Of a stretch of 64,000 nt of DNA, positions 45,359 through 54,326 are shown one piece after another. Below the pieces are notes generated by a model that did not search any database, had not been told where the DNA came from, and saw only the letters and a program-made list of their open reading frames with translations. The position numbers and the translations under genes are program-made. Position 1 is the first letter of the stretch. Each line of letters begins with the position of its first letter. This DNA comes from Phyllobacterium sp. T1293 (GTDB taxonomy: Bacteria; Pseudomonadota; Alphaproteobacteria; Rhizobiales; Rhizobiaceae): positions 186,001-250,000 of the forward strand of contig NZ_CP088276.1 of NCBI RefSeq assembly GCF_020731415.2, given 5' to 3'.

Positions 45359-46225
45359 TTAAGATCTCAAGGCTTTCAGAGCGTCCAGATTGCTGTCATC
45401 AAAATCGGTTGAGCGCGATACGTGTTCCCATTCAGCTGCCGCCTTGGTGCGCCGCGCTTCCGCTTCGTTGAATACGTAGAGGGCGTCATTGCCAAGCAAC
45501 AGGTGGGCGGGCAGCGTTTCCTGTTCAGCAAGGTCGACAATCACCTGGGATATCTTCTCGGGATCACCCACCTCATTGCCGACAAAGGCCCGCAGGATTT
45601 TTGTCAGCGCACCAACACTTGCCTCGTATTCGGGCAATAAGGCGGGAATGTTGTTCCTTGCCGTCGAGCCCCAGTTGGTGCGCATACCACCAGGCTCAAC
45701 GGCAATGACCTTGACGCCAAAGGGGGCAACTTCCTGCGCGAGCACTTCCGTCAGACCACCAACGGCCCATTTTGCCGATTGATAGGCACTCAGACCCGGC
45801 GTACCGGTGCGTCCGCCTACCGAGGAAATATTGATGATGTGGCCGGAACGCTGGCCGCGCATCACCGGCAGTGCTGCCCGTATCAGGTTCACCACACCGA
45901 AGAAATTGGTGTCGATCTGTGCGTAGAAGTCCCGTTCATCTGTCTGTTCGAAAGGGCTGACCTGCCCGTATCCGGCATTGTTCACGAGGACATCCAGCCG
46001 GCCAAATGTATCGACCGCCTGTTTGACGGCATCATGCGCTGCATCTGCATCCGTCACATCAAGCGGCACAATCAGTATCCTGTCACCAAAACGCTCTTTG
46101 AGGTCTCCCAGAGTGGCCGTGTTACGGGCGGTAGCAACGAGGCTTGCCCCAGAGTTAAGGACAGCCTCGGCGATTGATCGCCCAAGACCATTGGCACTTC
46201 CTGTAATCAACCAGACTTTTGACAT
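45359..46225 (-). CDS. Short-chain dehydrogenase/reductase
   Basis: A 288-residue NAD(P)-dependent oxidoreductase of the classical SDR family: nucleotide-binding TGSANGLG near the start, NNAGYGQ, catalytic Ser in INISSVGGRTG and YxxxK in YQSAKWAVGG. The substrate is unknown. ATG 46225 is chosen over 46261 because AAAGG lies just before it and because the TetR operator lies upstream at 46247-46264. A TetR regulator is encoded next to it on the same strand. Confidence 0.9.
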   Translation of the reverse strand: MSKVWLITGSANGLGRSIAEAVLNSGASLVATARNTATLGDLKERFGDRILIVPLDVTDADAAHDAVKQAVDTFGRLDVLVNNAGYGQVSPFEQTDERDFYAQIDTNFFGVVNLIRAALPVMRGQRSGHIINISSVGGRTGTPGLSAYQSAKWAVGGLTEVLAQEVAPFGVKVIAVEPGGMRTNWGSTARNNIPALLPEYEASVGALTKILRAFVGNEVGDPEKISQVIVDLAEQETLPAHLLLGNDALYVFNEAEARRTKAAAEWEHVSRSTDFDDSNLDALKALRS

Positions 46226-46246
46226 TTCATTGCCTTTCCATGATAA

Positions 46247-46264
46247 TGAGTGAATAAGCACTCA
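46247..46264. promoter_or_regulatory. TetR-type operator upstream of the SDR gene
   Basis: TGAGTG and CACTCA flank six bases, forming a palindrome with the same half-sites as the site in front of the tetR gene (46876-46893). It lies 22 bases before the SDR start and inside the likely promoter region. The shared pattern makes control by the adjacent TetR protein likely. Confidence 0.7.
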
Positions 46265-46288
46265 TTTAAGTGTTAAATTTAAACGCGC

Positions 46289-46861
46289 TTAATTGGCGGA
46301 GATTGCGCCCCAGAAAGCGTCGAAACCGGATTTCTTGTATGTGCTTGCATTCTTGGGATCACGCGCGATGAAATCGAGCGTCATTTCCGACAGCGATTCC
46401 ATAATTCCGCCTATGAACCCGGTGGGCTGTTGTCTCAAGGCACCCGTGGTGAAACCTTCTTCCAGCATTGCAGTGATATCGCGAAAGGCTTCCGAACCTG
46501 TCTTCTTGCTTTGCTCGGTTATACGGTTTGAAATTCCGAGCTGCCGCATCGTCTTGCGTTTGGCGGGGTTGGCCGCTGCCCAGTCAAGCGAGCGGCTCCA
46601 CAAATGTTCGCAGCGCTCCTTCAAGCTCGCCTTCACAGGGTAGCCAGTCGTAATTGCAGCGCGCAAATCCGATTTGATATCGAGGTAGAGCTGGTTCAGC
46701 AACTCGTCCTTGCTGGGGAAATATGTAAACAGCGAACCCTCCGCAACGCCGGCATCCTTGGCGATCTTTGCCGTGGATGCACCTGTGCCAAGGACAGCGA
46801 TGCTTTCAGTCGCTGCTACAAGAATGGCGTTTCGTTTATCTTCGCTAAGCGGACGAGCCAC
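46289..46861 (-). CDS. TetR-family transcriptional regulator
   Basis: A 190-residue repressor with an N-terminal helix-turn-helix (VLGTGASTAKIAKDAGVAEG then SLFTYFPSKDELL) and a ligand-binding C-terminus. The start is GTG 46861 with AAGGA eight bases upstream, just downstream of an 18-base palindromic operator, which predicts autoregulation. The SDR gene follows by 63 bases with a matching operator, so the pair probably forms one regulatory unit. The inducer is unknown. Confidence 0.9.
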   Translation of the reverse strand: MARPLSEDKRNAILVAATESIAVLGTGASTAKIAKDAGVAEGSLFTYFPSKDELLNQLYLDIKSDLRAAITTGYPVKASLKERCEHLWSRSLDWAAANPAKRKTMRQLGISNRITEQSKKTGSEAFRDITAMLEEGFTTGALRQQPTGFIGGIMESLSEMTLDFIARDPKNASTYKKSGFDAFWGAISAN

Positions 46862-46875
46862 TGCATAATTCCTTG

Positions 46876-46893
46876 AGTGAGTACATACTCACT
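46876..46893. promoter_or_regulatory. TetR-type operator upstream of the tetR gene
   Basis: AGTGAGTACATACTCACT is an 18-base palindrome with a two-base centre, 14 bases upstream of the tetR start codon. It shares TGAGTG/CACTCA half-sites with the site before the SDR gene. Confidence 0.75.
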
Positions 46894-47016
46894 TATAGAG
46901 AAGAGTCCATTCCAGTGCAAGCGATTTGTTGCAGAGTCGGGGCAGACAGTCATCAAAGCTCAAACAGACCACAATAATAAGGCTACAACCCTGCAATATG
47001 AATTGCACTGCGACTG

Positions 47017-48180
47017 CTATAGCGGCTCGGCAAGTGTGAAACGCTTGGGCAGCAACCGTTCGAAATAAGCATGGCACGCGGCCGAAATCTGGTTGTTATC
47101 ATCAAGGAGAAAATTATCCGGCAAATGTTGCGTTTTTCCGGCGACATTGGCGAGGGGAACCAGTTGCGGATTTGTGGCTCCATTGGCGTATTGCAAGGCG
47201 ACTGATCCGCCACCGCGCGCTGCCGCCTCAACCGCAAATGCGCCCGCTTCAAAAGCTTCTCTGGCGTCTGTCGTATTGATGGTGCTGATATTGCCGCGCG
47301 GCAGATAGCCGAACGTATCCACGCGCGCCCGGGCGCCGGGCAAGCCTTCCCGGAGAAGCTGCTCGATGGCCATACCCAACTCGCCACCCGAAAGCCGGAT
47401 ATTGCCGTGGGCGTCGCGTTCGAGCCGGTCAGCGGGAACAAGGTTTTCCACCACGGCACGGCCATCTTCACTGGTGACACCTTCGGACATGGCCACGATG
47501 CATCGTCCGTGACGGCTTTGAGCTTCACGCACGTCCTCAATGAACCGCTTTGCCGAAAAGGCCCGCTCCGGCACATAGACGAGGTGGGGCGCACTGCTAT
47601 CATCCCGCTGCCATGCGGCTGCGGCGGTGGTCAGGAAGCCCGCATGCCTTCCCATGACAATCCCCACATAAATGCCGGGCAGGGCGCGAAAATCGAGATC
47701 AACGCTGACAAAAGCGCCGGCAATGAATTCCGCAGCGGAGATGAAACCGGGCGTGTGGTCGCTTTCGACAAGATCATTGTCGATCGTCTTGGGTGCATGG
47801 ACGAAGGCGATGTCATTGTTGGCGGCTTCAACCAGGATTTGTTGTGTACCGGCAGTATCATTGCCCCCGATATTAATGAACGCGGTGGCCCCGACTTGAC
47901 GCAGGCTTTTCAGGATTACTTCACAATAAGCGGCGTCCGGCTTGTCACGCGTACTGCCCAGCGCGGCGCTGGGTGTTCCGGCGATAAGATGCAGTTGCTG
48001 GTCCGATAGAGCCGAGAGTTCAACGAAATTGCCATCACGAATGCCCCGCACGCCATGGCGCGCACCGAGTACACGGGCACCCGGATAGCGCTTGCGCACT
48101 TCAAGCACCGCACCGGCCAGTGTCTGGTTAATAACTGCTGTCGGACCACCGCCCTGTGCAATTACGAATGTCTCGGTCAT
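47017..48180 (-). CDS. PPi-type 6-phosphofructokinase
   Basis: A 387-residue PFK-family enzyme with an N-terminal glycine-rich loop (AQGGGPTAVINQT), NIGGNDTAGT where ATP-dependent PFKs have GGDGS, the catalytic KTIDND and MGRHAGFLT. The residue after GG suggests the pyrophosphate-using type, which can also work in the gluconeogenic direction. ATG 48180 follows AGAGGG by six bases; another ATG six bases upstream is directly against that site. zwf precedes it by 32 bases on the same strand, so the two are probably co-transcribed. Confidence 0.85.
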   Translation of the reverse strand: MTETFVIAQGGGPTAVINQTLAGAVLEVRKRYPGARVLGARHGVRGIRDGNFVELSALSDQQLHLIAGTPSAALGSTRDKPDAAYCEVILKSLRQVGATAFINIGGNDTAGTQQILVEAANNDIAFVHAPKTIDNDLVESDHTPGFISAAEFIAGAFVSVDLDFRALPGIYVGIVMGRHAGFLTTAAAAWQRDDSSAPHLVYVPERAFSAKRFIEDVREAQSRHGRCIVAMSEGVTSEDGRAVVENLVPADRLERDAHGNIRLSGGELGMAIEQLLREGLPGARARVDTFGYLPRGNISTINTTDAREAFEAGAFAVEAAARGGGSVALQYANGATNPQLVPLANVAGKTQHLPDNFLLDDNNQISAACHAYFERLLPKRFTLAEPL

Positions 48181-48212
48181 ATCCATCCCTCTCGATTTTA
48201 TTGTCAGGTCTT

Positions 48213-49733
48213 TTAAGAGACCTTGGCTTTCACCCTGTGCGCCACATCCGGCTGGTGCCATTTGCGCCCATCGCGCTCAATGAGCGCATCGGCCGATTGT
48301 GGGCCCATGCTCCCCGCCGGATATGTATCCGGTCTCTCTTTCGATTTCGACCAAAGATCGAGAAAGGGCTGCACCGCCGCCCATCCCGCTTCAATGCTGT
48401 CGGCGCGCTGAAACAGCGTCTGGTCGCCATCGAAGAGATCGTAGAGCAGCGATTCATAGCCTGTCAGTTTGCCGATATCAAAGAAGTCCGCATAGTTGAA
48501 ATCAAGCGATATCGGCATGGGTTCCACGGAAAGACCGGGGGATTTGATCGATATCTCGATATGCAGACCTTCGTCCGGCTGTACCTGAATGATGAGGCGG
48601 TTTGGTGTAAGGCGTTGAGGAGCCATTCCCTTGAATTGAGCAAAGGGGACCTGACGGAAAGTAACAATAATTTCCGTGTCGCGGGCGGTCATGGCCTTTC
48701 CTGTCCTCAGATAAAACGGAACACCTGCCCAGCGCCAGGTATCGATGTGGAGCTTCAGCGCAACGAAAGTCTCTGTGGCACTGTCGTGGGCAACATCGGC
48801 AATATCCGTATAAGCCGGTATGGTGTTTCCATTGGAGACACCCGCCGTATAGGCTCCGCGCGCTGAATTCTGTTCCGCTTCTTCGGGTGAATAAATCCGT
48901 AGGGCTTTCAGCACCTTGCCCTTTTCGTCGCGGATGGCTTCAGCGTCGAAACTGTTGGGCGCCTCCATGGCAACCATGGCCAGAAGCTGGAACAGGTGGT
49001 TGGGAACCATATCCCTGAGCGCGCCTGTGGCATCGTAGAACTTGCCGCGCGTGCCAACATCGACGAGTTCCGCTGCTGTTATCTGAACATGGTCGATAAA
49101 ATTATTGCTCCAGATGGATTCGATCATCATGTTGGCAAAGCGGGCCGTCATGATGTTCTGGACGGTCTCTTTCCCAAGAAAATGGTCGACGCGATAGACC
49201 TGGCTTTCGGGAACCCGATTCAATATCCGGGCATTGAGTGCCTTGGCGGAGGCGAGATCGGTTCCAAAAGGCTTTTCAATAACGAGACGACGGAAGGAGC
49301 CGTCTTCTTTTAGAAGACCATTATCGGCCAGTTTGTCGACGATATCGCCGAAGAACAGTGGCGGTACAGCGAGGTAGTAGGCTGCATTGCGCCCCGCCTG
49401 TTCTCCGAGCCGGTTGGCAATCTGGGTGTAGATGGCTTCCTGTGTAAAGTCGCCCTGCAGGTAGGAAATGCGGGACCGTAACTGCTGCCATGTCTCGTCA
49501 CTATAGTTCGCTTTGATATTCGCGGTCGCCAGAAACGCCTCAAGCTTGGCCCGCAACATTTCGTCATCACCCGGATCAAGGCCGATGCCGAGGATTTGCA
49601 GGCTGTCATTGACCAGACCGCTTTGCGTCATGTTGAGGATAGTGGGAACGAGTAGCCGCCGCGTCAGGTCGCCGGTTGCGCCAAAGATGACCAGAGTGAC
49701 GGGTGGGGCAGGGGCGATGGCGGGTTCAGTCAC
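48213..49733 (-). CDS. zwf: Glucose-6-phosphate 1-dehydrogenase
   Basis: A 506-residue enzyme with the NADP-binding FGATGDLTRRLL near the start and the substrate motif RVDHFLGKETVQN. It catalyses the first step of the oxidative pentose-phosphate and Entner-Doudoroff pathways. The start is GTG 49733 and the ribosome site is weak. In many rhizobia zwf is followed by pgl and edd; here a phosphofructokinase gene follows. Confidence 0.96.
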   Translation of the reverse strand: MTEPAIAPAPPVTLVIFGATGDLTRRLLVPTILNMTQSGLVNDSLQILGIGLDPGDDEMLRAKLEAFLATANIKANYSDETWQQLRSRISYLQGDFTQEAIYTQIANRLGEQAGRNAAYYLAVPPLFFGDIVDKLADNGLLKEDGSFRRLVIEKPFGTDLASAKALNARILNRVPESQVYRVDHFLGKETVQNIMTARFANMMIESIWSNNFIDHVQITAAELVDVGTRGKFYDATGALRDMVPNHLFQLLAMVAMEAPNSFDAEAIRDEKGKVLKALRIYSPEEAEQNSARGAYTAGVSNGNTIPAYTDIADVAHDSATETFVALKLHIDTWRWAGVPFYLRTGKAMTARDTEIIVTFRQVPFAQFKGMAPQRLTPNRLIIQVQPDEGLHIEISIKSPGLSVEPMPISLDFNYADFFDIGKLTGYESLLYDLFDGDQTLFQRADSIEAGWAAVQPFLDLWSKSKERPDTYPAGSMGPQSADALIERDGRKWHQPDVAHRVKAKVS

Positions 49734-49933
49734 AGGAGCACCGGACCATTGTGAAAACTGTTCCAGATCGATTCGTGCATGAGATCACCTTTGGTTCAAC
49801 ACTGGGGGGACACGATGCTATGCGTGCGCTGCCTTAAGGATAGTTCCTACAGAGAATGAACGGAATAAGTGATGAGGAGGCAAGCATTATCTTGCCTGCA
49901 CCAATTTCTTTTCACACCGGGGTGTTCGGCAGC

Positions 49934-50191
49934 CTATTTGCCCTTGCCAAATTTGACCGGCTTGCCTTCGCGATCTGCTATTGCAGTTTTGATGGCATTA
50001 AGAAACGCCTCAGGATTGTCGATGGAAATGTTGACGCTCTTTGATTCGTTGAAAGGATTGAGCCCTGAAAACTTGAGATTGGCTGTTTCTTCTTCGTACC
50101 TGATTTCCTGAAGCTCTCTAAGGCGCATACGGACGTCCAATCGCGATTTGAAATGAATGGTACCGTCACATATTCGAAAAATTATTGTCAT
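49934..50191 (-). CDS. Small hypothetical protein
   Basis: An 85-residue protein starting at ATG 50191 (an in-frame TTG is six bases upstream). The pattern of short strands with a helix, FSGLNPFNESKSVNISIDN then PEAFLNAIKTAIADREGKP, reads like a real small domain and not like a shadow frame, and no other gene uses this stretch. I recognise no family. It lies between zwf and a hairpin following sixA. Confidence 0.5.
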   Translation of the reverse strand: MTIIFRICDGTIHFKSRLDVRMRLRELQEIRYEEETANLKFSGLNPFNESKSVNISIDNPEAFLNAIKTAIADREGKPVKFGKGK

Positions 50192-50249
50192 AATCAACTG
50201 GCTAAAGTCGAAATGATGGATCTGGCACGTCTATTCTGACGAATAGAAT

Positions 50250-50268
50250 ACCCCATACAATCTGGGGT
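50250..50268. terminator. Hairpin downstream of the SixA-like gene
   Basis: ACCCCA and TGGGGT pair across seven bases. On the minus strand it lies 15 bases after the sixA stop and is followed by ATTCTATTCG; on the plus strand it is followed by TTTAG. Likely terminator, orientation not certain. Confidence 0.55.
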
Positions 50269-50282
50269 TTTAGAAAGTTGCC

Positions 50283-50801
50283 TTAAATAACTGCGATCAT
50301 CTTCGGTGTCACAAATCGATCGAGTTGTCCGGTCTTCTCAGCCAGGTCTGACCAGCTTTTCACTTTGAAGTCGATCACGACAAGACCTGCGGTTGGATAT
50401 TTCAGCCGGAGCCGGGCAAGATCGGCCTCCTTGCCATTGCCGATGAGTTGAAGGGCGACGTCGTGCAGTCCCGGATTATGGCCGACTATCAGCAGGGATC
50501 GGATCGCAGGTTCCGTTGATCTGACAATATCCACAATGACGCGGTCAGGAGCCTCGTAAATACGGGCCTCCTCGCGCCAGTCAATCTTACGCGCGAAGGC
50601 AGGACTTACCAGTTCCCACGTTTCCACCGTTCGACGGGCGGTGGAAACAATGGCAAGATCAGGCCGCAGCCCTTCCTGCGCCATATATTCCGCCATCAAC
50701 GGACTCGCATGCCTTCCGCGTTCCGCAAGCGGACGGTCATGGTCATCAATTCCATCTGGCCAGTCTGATTTGGCATGACGGAGAAGCATCAGTCGGAGCA
50801 T
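50283..50801 (-). CDS. SixA-like histidine phosphatase
   Basis: A 172-residue protein with the RHG-type motif LLRHAKSDW at the start, and the second His in IVGHNPGLHD, as in phosphohistidine phosphatase SixA and related phosphoglycerate-mutase-fold proteins. SixA removes phosphate from His in phosphorelays or the PTS; the target here is unknown. Start ATG 50801; no strong ribosome site is seen. Confidence 0.85.
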   Translation of the reverse strand: MLRLMLLRHAKSDWPDGIDDHDRPLAERGRHASPLMAEYMAQEGLRPDLAIVSTARRTVETWELVSPAFARKIDWREEARIYEAPDRVIVDIVRSTEPAIRSLLIVGHNPGLHDVALQLIGNGKEADLARLRLKYPTAGLVVIDFKVKSWSDLAEKTGQLDRFVTPKMIAVI

Positions 50802-50909
50802 CGGTGTGTTCCATTGCAGTCATATCAGCGGATCATATAACACGAATAACATCTGAAGACGCTGGTAACAGCGGATGCGGTACGCACACCCGCTGTTTGT
50901 CAGATAGTC

Positions 50910-52400
50910 CTACTTGGACAAACCTGGCAGAGTTACCTGAAAGACCTGAAACATCGTGTCGACATCGGCGCCGCCGTCACCCTTATAGCTTGCACCCACC
51001 TGAAATCCGTCCTGTGTCAGGAAATCATTGTCGTTGGCGACGAACAGGAAATAATCATCCGGAAGTTTGGGATCAAGAACGCTGACCAGCGCCATGGCTT
51101 CCCATTTCTCCGACAGATTGTTCCGGTCATTCGGTGCGCCGTTGTGCAGGCCAAAACGTGCCAGAGATGCGCTGTCATTGATATCGATAAAAGGTATCAA
51201 AGTTGCCGCTGTCACGGATGGATCAAGAACACCCTTCGGCGCTACAGCCTTGTCGGCGTCGAAAGCGCTGCCAGCAATGTCAGTGGCTGCCGATGTATCG
51301 ACTAGGGTAATATTGCGATAGAGTGAGGTGTCGCCTTCCATGCCGTAGCCATTGCCGCTATCACGCGCCAGCATCAGAAATGTCTTGTCGGATAGCGCCA
51401 CGATCTCGCTTTGCGCAGCAACAGCTTTCTTGCCCTTCGCATTGGTGAAAACCGGAAGCGGCACGACATATTCATGCACCAGTTTGAGATGAGACGGATC
51501 AGCTGCGTCATAGACAAGCGCACGCGTGCTCTGACGTGTCGAGCTGGAATCGCCACCATCCTGTCGGGTTGCTGATTGAAGAACGGCAATCAGAAACTTG
51601 CCATCCGGTGTCAGGGCCATGCCTTCAAGGCCCTGATTGTTCTGGCGTCCGGTATCAGGATCTTTAGGTTCGGGGGCCTTCGCACCGGGGCCCGGATTGT
51701 TCGAGGCGAAATTTGGCTTGCCGTTGCGTATGGGTACAAGGGCTGCCGGAGGCTGGGTCGCGGAAAGCAGGCGGCCATCCGCCGAAAAACGATAGATGTT
51801 TGGCCCATATTCGTCACTGATAAACATGGAGCCATCCGCCAGCCGGATTATGGCTTCATTGTCCAGCGCAATCTTGCCGTTCCTGGCCTGTGGCAGGACA
51901 GGAAAATCTCCCGCTGCGGCACGAACATCGGTCTCGGGATCGAGCCCCGTCGTATCGCCGCCCTTGTCATCTACAAGCAATATCGTATCGGTGAGATTGG
52001 CCTCCACAGCGGATTGCTGCCTGTCGGCGGAGGGAGTTGCTCCGGGAGCAACCGGTGTAAACTGGATGGAGAGTGTGTTGAGGCGCGGGCGGTATTCGGT
52101 GGTGCCGACCGAATTATAACCGCGATCCGGCAGAAGCAGCATCGTGCCCTTGTATGTGGCTCCATCGCGGCTCCAAGCTGCCGGGTCCATTGCCATACCA
52201 GAGCCGGAGCCAAAGGTTTCACCGAACTTGTCGCGCTGGCTGGCTGGAATTCTCCCCACACCAACAAGGCCCTTGTTGACAAGGGTTGCAGTGCCAACCG
52301 TGATGGAATTATCGGCAAAGGCTGTCGCGGGTATCACTGCCACAGATGTTAAAAGAACGGTGCCGAGCAGTCTCGACAGGATTGAATGCGAGGGACGCAT
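50910..52400 (-). CDS. Phytase-like esterase (DUF of the beta-propeller type)
   Basis: A 496-residue exported protein. The leader (LGTVLLTSVAVIPATAFA) is a signal peptide. The mature protein matches esterase-like activity of phytase family proteins: DDKGGDTTGLDPE, FISDEYGPNIYRFS, GRQNNQGLEGMAL and FLFVANDNDFLTQDG. It may release phosphate or act as an esterase in the periplasm. AAGGA lies eight bases before the ATG. It has no close gene partner. Confidence 0.85.
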   Translation of the reverse strand: MRPSHSILSRLLGTVLLTSVAVIPATAFADNSITVGTATLVNKGLVGVGRIPASQRDKFGETFGSGSGMAMDPAAWSRDGATYKGTMLLLPDRGYNSVGTTEYRPRLNTLSIQFTPVAPGATPSADRQQSAVEANLTDTILLVDDKGGDTTGLDPETDVRAAAGDFPVLPQARNGKIALDNEAIIRLADGSMFISDEYGPNIYRFSADGRLLSATQPPAALVPIRNGKPNFASNNPGPGAKAPEPKDPDTGRQNNQGLEGMALTPDGKFLIAVLQSATRQDGGDSSSTRQSTRALVYDAADPSHLKLVHEYVVPLPVFTNAKGKKAVAAQSEIVALSDKTFLMLARDSGNGYGMEGDTSLYRNITLVDTSAATDIAGSAFDADKAVAPKGVLDPSVTAATLIPFIDINDSASLARFGLHNGAPNDRNNLSEKWEAMALVSVLDPKLPDDYFLFVANDNDFLTQDGFQVGASYKGDGGADVDTMFQVFQVTLPGLSK

Positions 52401-52662
52401 GAAAATATCCTTTGAAAGATTGTTGCGAAGGGCGGCCCCGGGTTCGATTTTCGGAAGGTGCGTGCTGCCCTGGAATCGTTCAAAGAGACCTTTCTACCAA
52501 GGTTTAGAACCGCAATGTAATACGGGCATGACAGGCCATCACATCGCGTTACCCGTGCAAGTCACTCTTTTGTAAACTCATTTTGCTGGTATTCTGCTCT
52601 ACCAAGATGACGCGCACCCGCTAATATGCATCCGCGTAACGGCTAAAGGCAGGGGCTTTTTG

Positions 52663-54264
52663 ATGGTAGCTTTGGTTTATGGGACTGAAGAGGGGACCGG
52701 CACCGATGCCGTTCCCGCCCTACCGGTTACGCCCGTTGAAATTGAACTGAAGCTGCGCGCACCTGCGGGGGCGCTGGATGAAATTCGGCAATCATCGGTC
52801 ATCAGGCAGTTTGCCCGCAACAAGGGTGTCATCAGGCGCCTTGAGGCGACCTATTTTGATACTCCGGATCATCAGCTGTTTAAGGCCGGATTGTCCCTGC
52901 GTGTCCGTCGCGAGGGCCGCCGTTATATACAGACGGTCAAACGGGTAGCTTCATCAGGTTCTTTGCACCGCAACGAATGGGAAGTACCTGTGGCAGGCAT
53001 GGCTCTTGACCTTGCCGCATTGCCGATTGCCGAAATTGGCGGACCATTGGACGGCATGGCTGAAGCCGGGCTCATACCGGTCTTTGTCACCCGGGTCAGA
53101 CGCCACATCCTGATGCTTGATCAACAGGACACGCAGATCGAGGTGGCGCTTGACGAGGGTGATATTGTGTTCGGGCCTCACTGCCTGCCTCTGTGCGAAG
53201 TTGAGCTTGAGTTGAAGCAGGGGAAAGTGGCTTCATTGTATCAGGTCGGCCTCGGTCTGATGGATGTTGTTCCCCTATGTCTGGAAACACAGACCAAATC
53301 CGCGCGTGGCTATGCCTTGGCGCAGGGTAACACTCCCGGGGCGGTCAAAGCTGCCTCATCCAATCTTGACCGGAGCGATACCGTTGATGAGGGTATCACC
53401 AAACTTTTGTCCAGTTGCCATGAACAGATCATTGCGAATTTGTCGGCCGCTCTGGATGGACGTGAACCGGAAGGTATCCACCAATTGCGTGTGGCACTGC
53501 GCCGGCTGCGTGTGGCGTTGCATTTCCTTTGCCACCATTTGAAATCTCCTGTTCTGGAGGGCCTTGATGCCGAAGCCAGGCTTTTCGGACAGGCGCTTGG
53601 TCCAGCCCGCAATTGGGATGTTTTCATCGGGTCAACGCTTTCCGGAATTGAAGAAGCCAATATTCCGCATATCGATATGTCTGCATTGCGGGTGGCATGT
53701 AAATTCTCGCACGATCAGGCCTATCACAATGCCCGAAATGTTCTGGCAGCATCCCGGACCAATCGCTTTCTCCTGTCGTTCGGGCTCATCATTGAACAGA
53801 AAAGCTGGCGAAATGACATTTCAAGCGAAGAGCTGAAAATACTCACCGAGCCCCTGGGGCTATTTGCAACGCGCGTTCTGGACAGAATCGAACATCAGGT
53901 GCGTAAACGCGGCCGGGGCTTCCGCCATCTTCACCCGGACGAGCGTCATAAAGTGCGGCTGGGCTTGAAGAAGCTGCGATATGCCACCGAGTTTTTTCTG
54001 CCACTATATTCCCGCCGGGCATCGACGACGAAATATCTGAAGCGATTGTCGCAGTTGCAGGAGCTTCTGGGGGAAGCCAACGACATCAAGACCACCTACG
54101 AACTTCTGGCAGCGCTCGAACACGATACGCTTTCTCCGCAGGCAAATCGGGCCATGGGCGCAGTGATCGGCTGGCAGGGGCATCTTCAGACGGTTGCAAT
54201 GAAACGGTTGAACAGCCGATGGCTGGCATACAAGCGTACGCTGCCGTTCTGGTCGCCTAGATAA
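52663..54264 (+). CDS. CYTH and CHAD domain protein
   Basis: A 533-residue protein. The CYTH (triphosphate tunnel) domain covers about 20-210, beginning with the signature EIELKLR and later TYFDTPDHQL, RVRREGRRYIQTVKR and a VELELKQG end. The CHAD helical domain covers about 240-525, with QLRVALRRLRVALHF and KLRYATEFFLPLY. CHAD binds polyphosphate and CYTH acts on triphosphates, so a role in polyphosphate handling is likely. AGGGG lies nine bases before the ATG. Confidence 0.9.
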   Translation: MVALVYGTEEGTGTDAVPALPVTPVEIELKLRAPAGALDEIRQSSVIRQFARNKGVIRRLEATYFDTPDHQLFKAGLSLRVRREGRRYIQTVKRVASSGSLHRNEWEVPVAGMALDLAALPIAEIGGPLDGMAEAGLIPVFVTRVRRHILMLDQQDTQIEVALDEGDIVFGPHCLPLCEVELELKQGKVASLYQVGLGLMDVVPLCLETQTKSARGYALAQGNTPGAVKAASSNLDRSDTVDEGITKLLSSCHEQIIANLSAALDGREPEGIHQLRVALRRLRVALHFLCHHLKSPVLEGLDAEARLFGQALGPARNWDVFIGSTLSGIEEANIPHIDMSALRVACKFSHDQAYHNARNVLAASRTNRFLLSFGLIIEQKSWRNDISSEELKILTEPLGLFATRVLDRIEHQVRKRGRGFRHLHPDERHKVRLGLKKLRYATEFFLPLYSRRASTTKYLKRLSQLQELLGEANDIKTTYELLAALEHDTLSPQANRAMGAVIGWQGHLQTVAMKRLNSRWLAYKRTLPFWSPR

Positions 54265-54326
54265 TACCCATATGGGAACAAAATCGCTGCAAAGGCATTC
54301 TGCAATATGAGTAAAGGAGTATTCCT

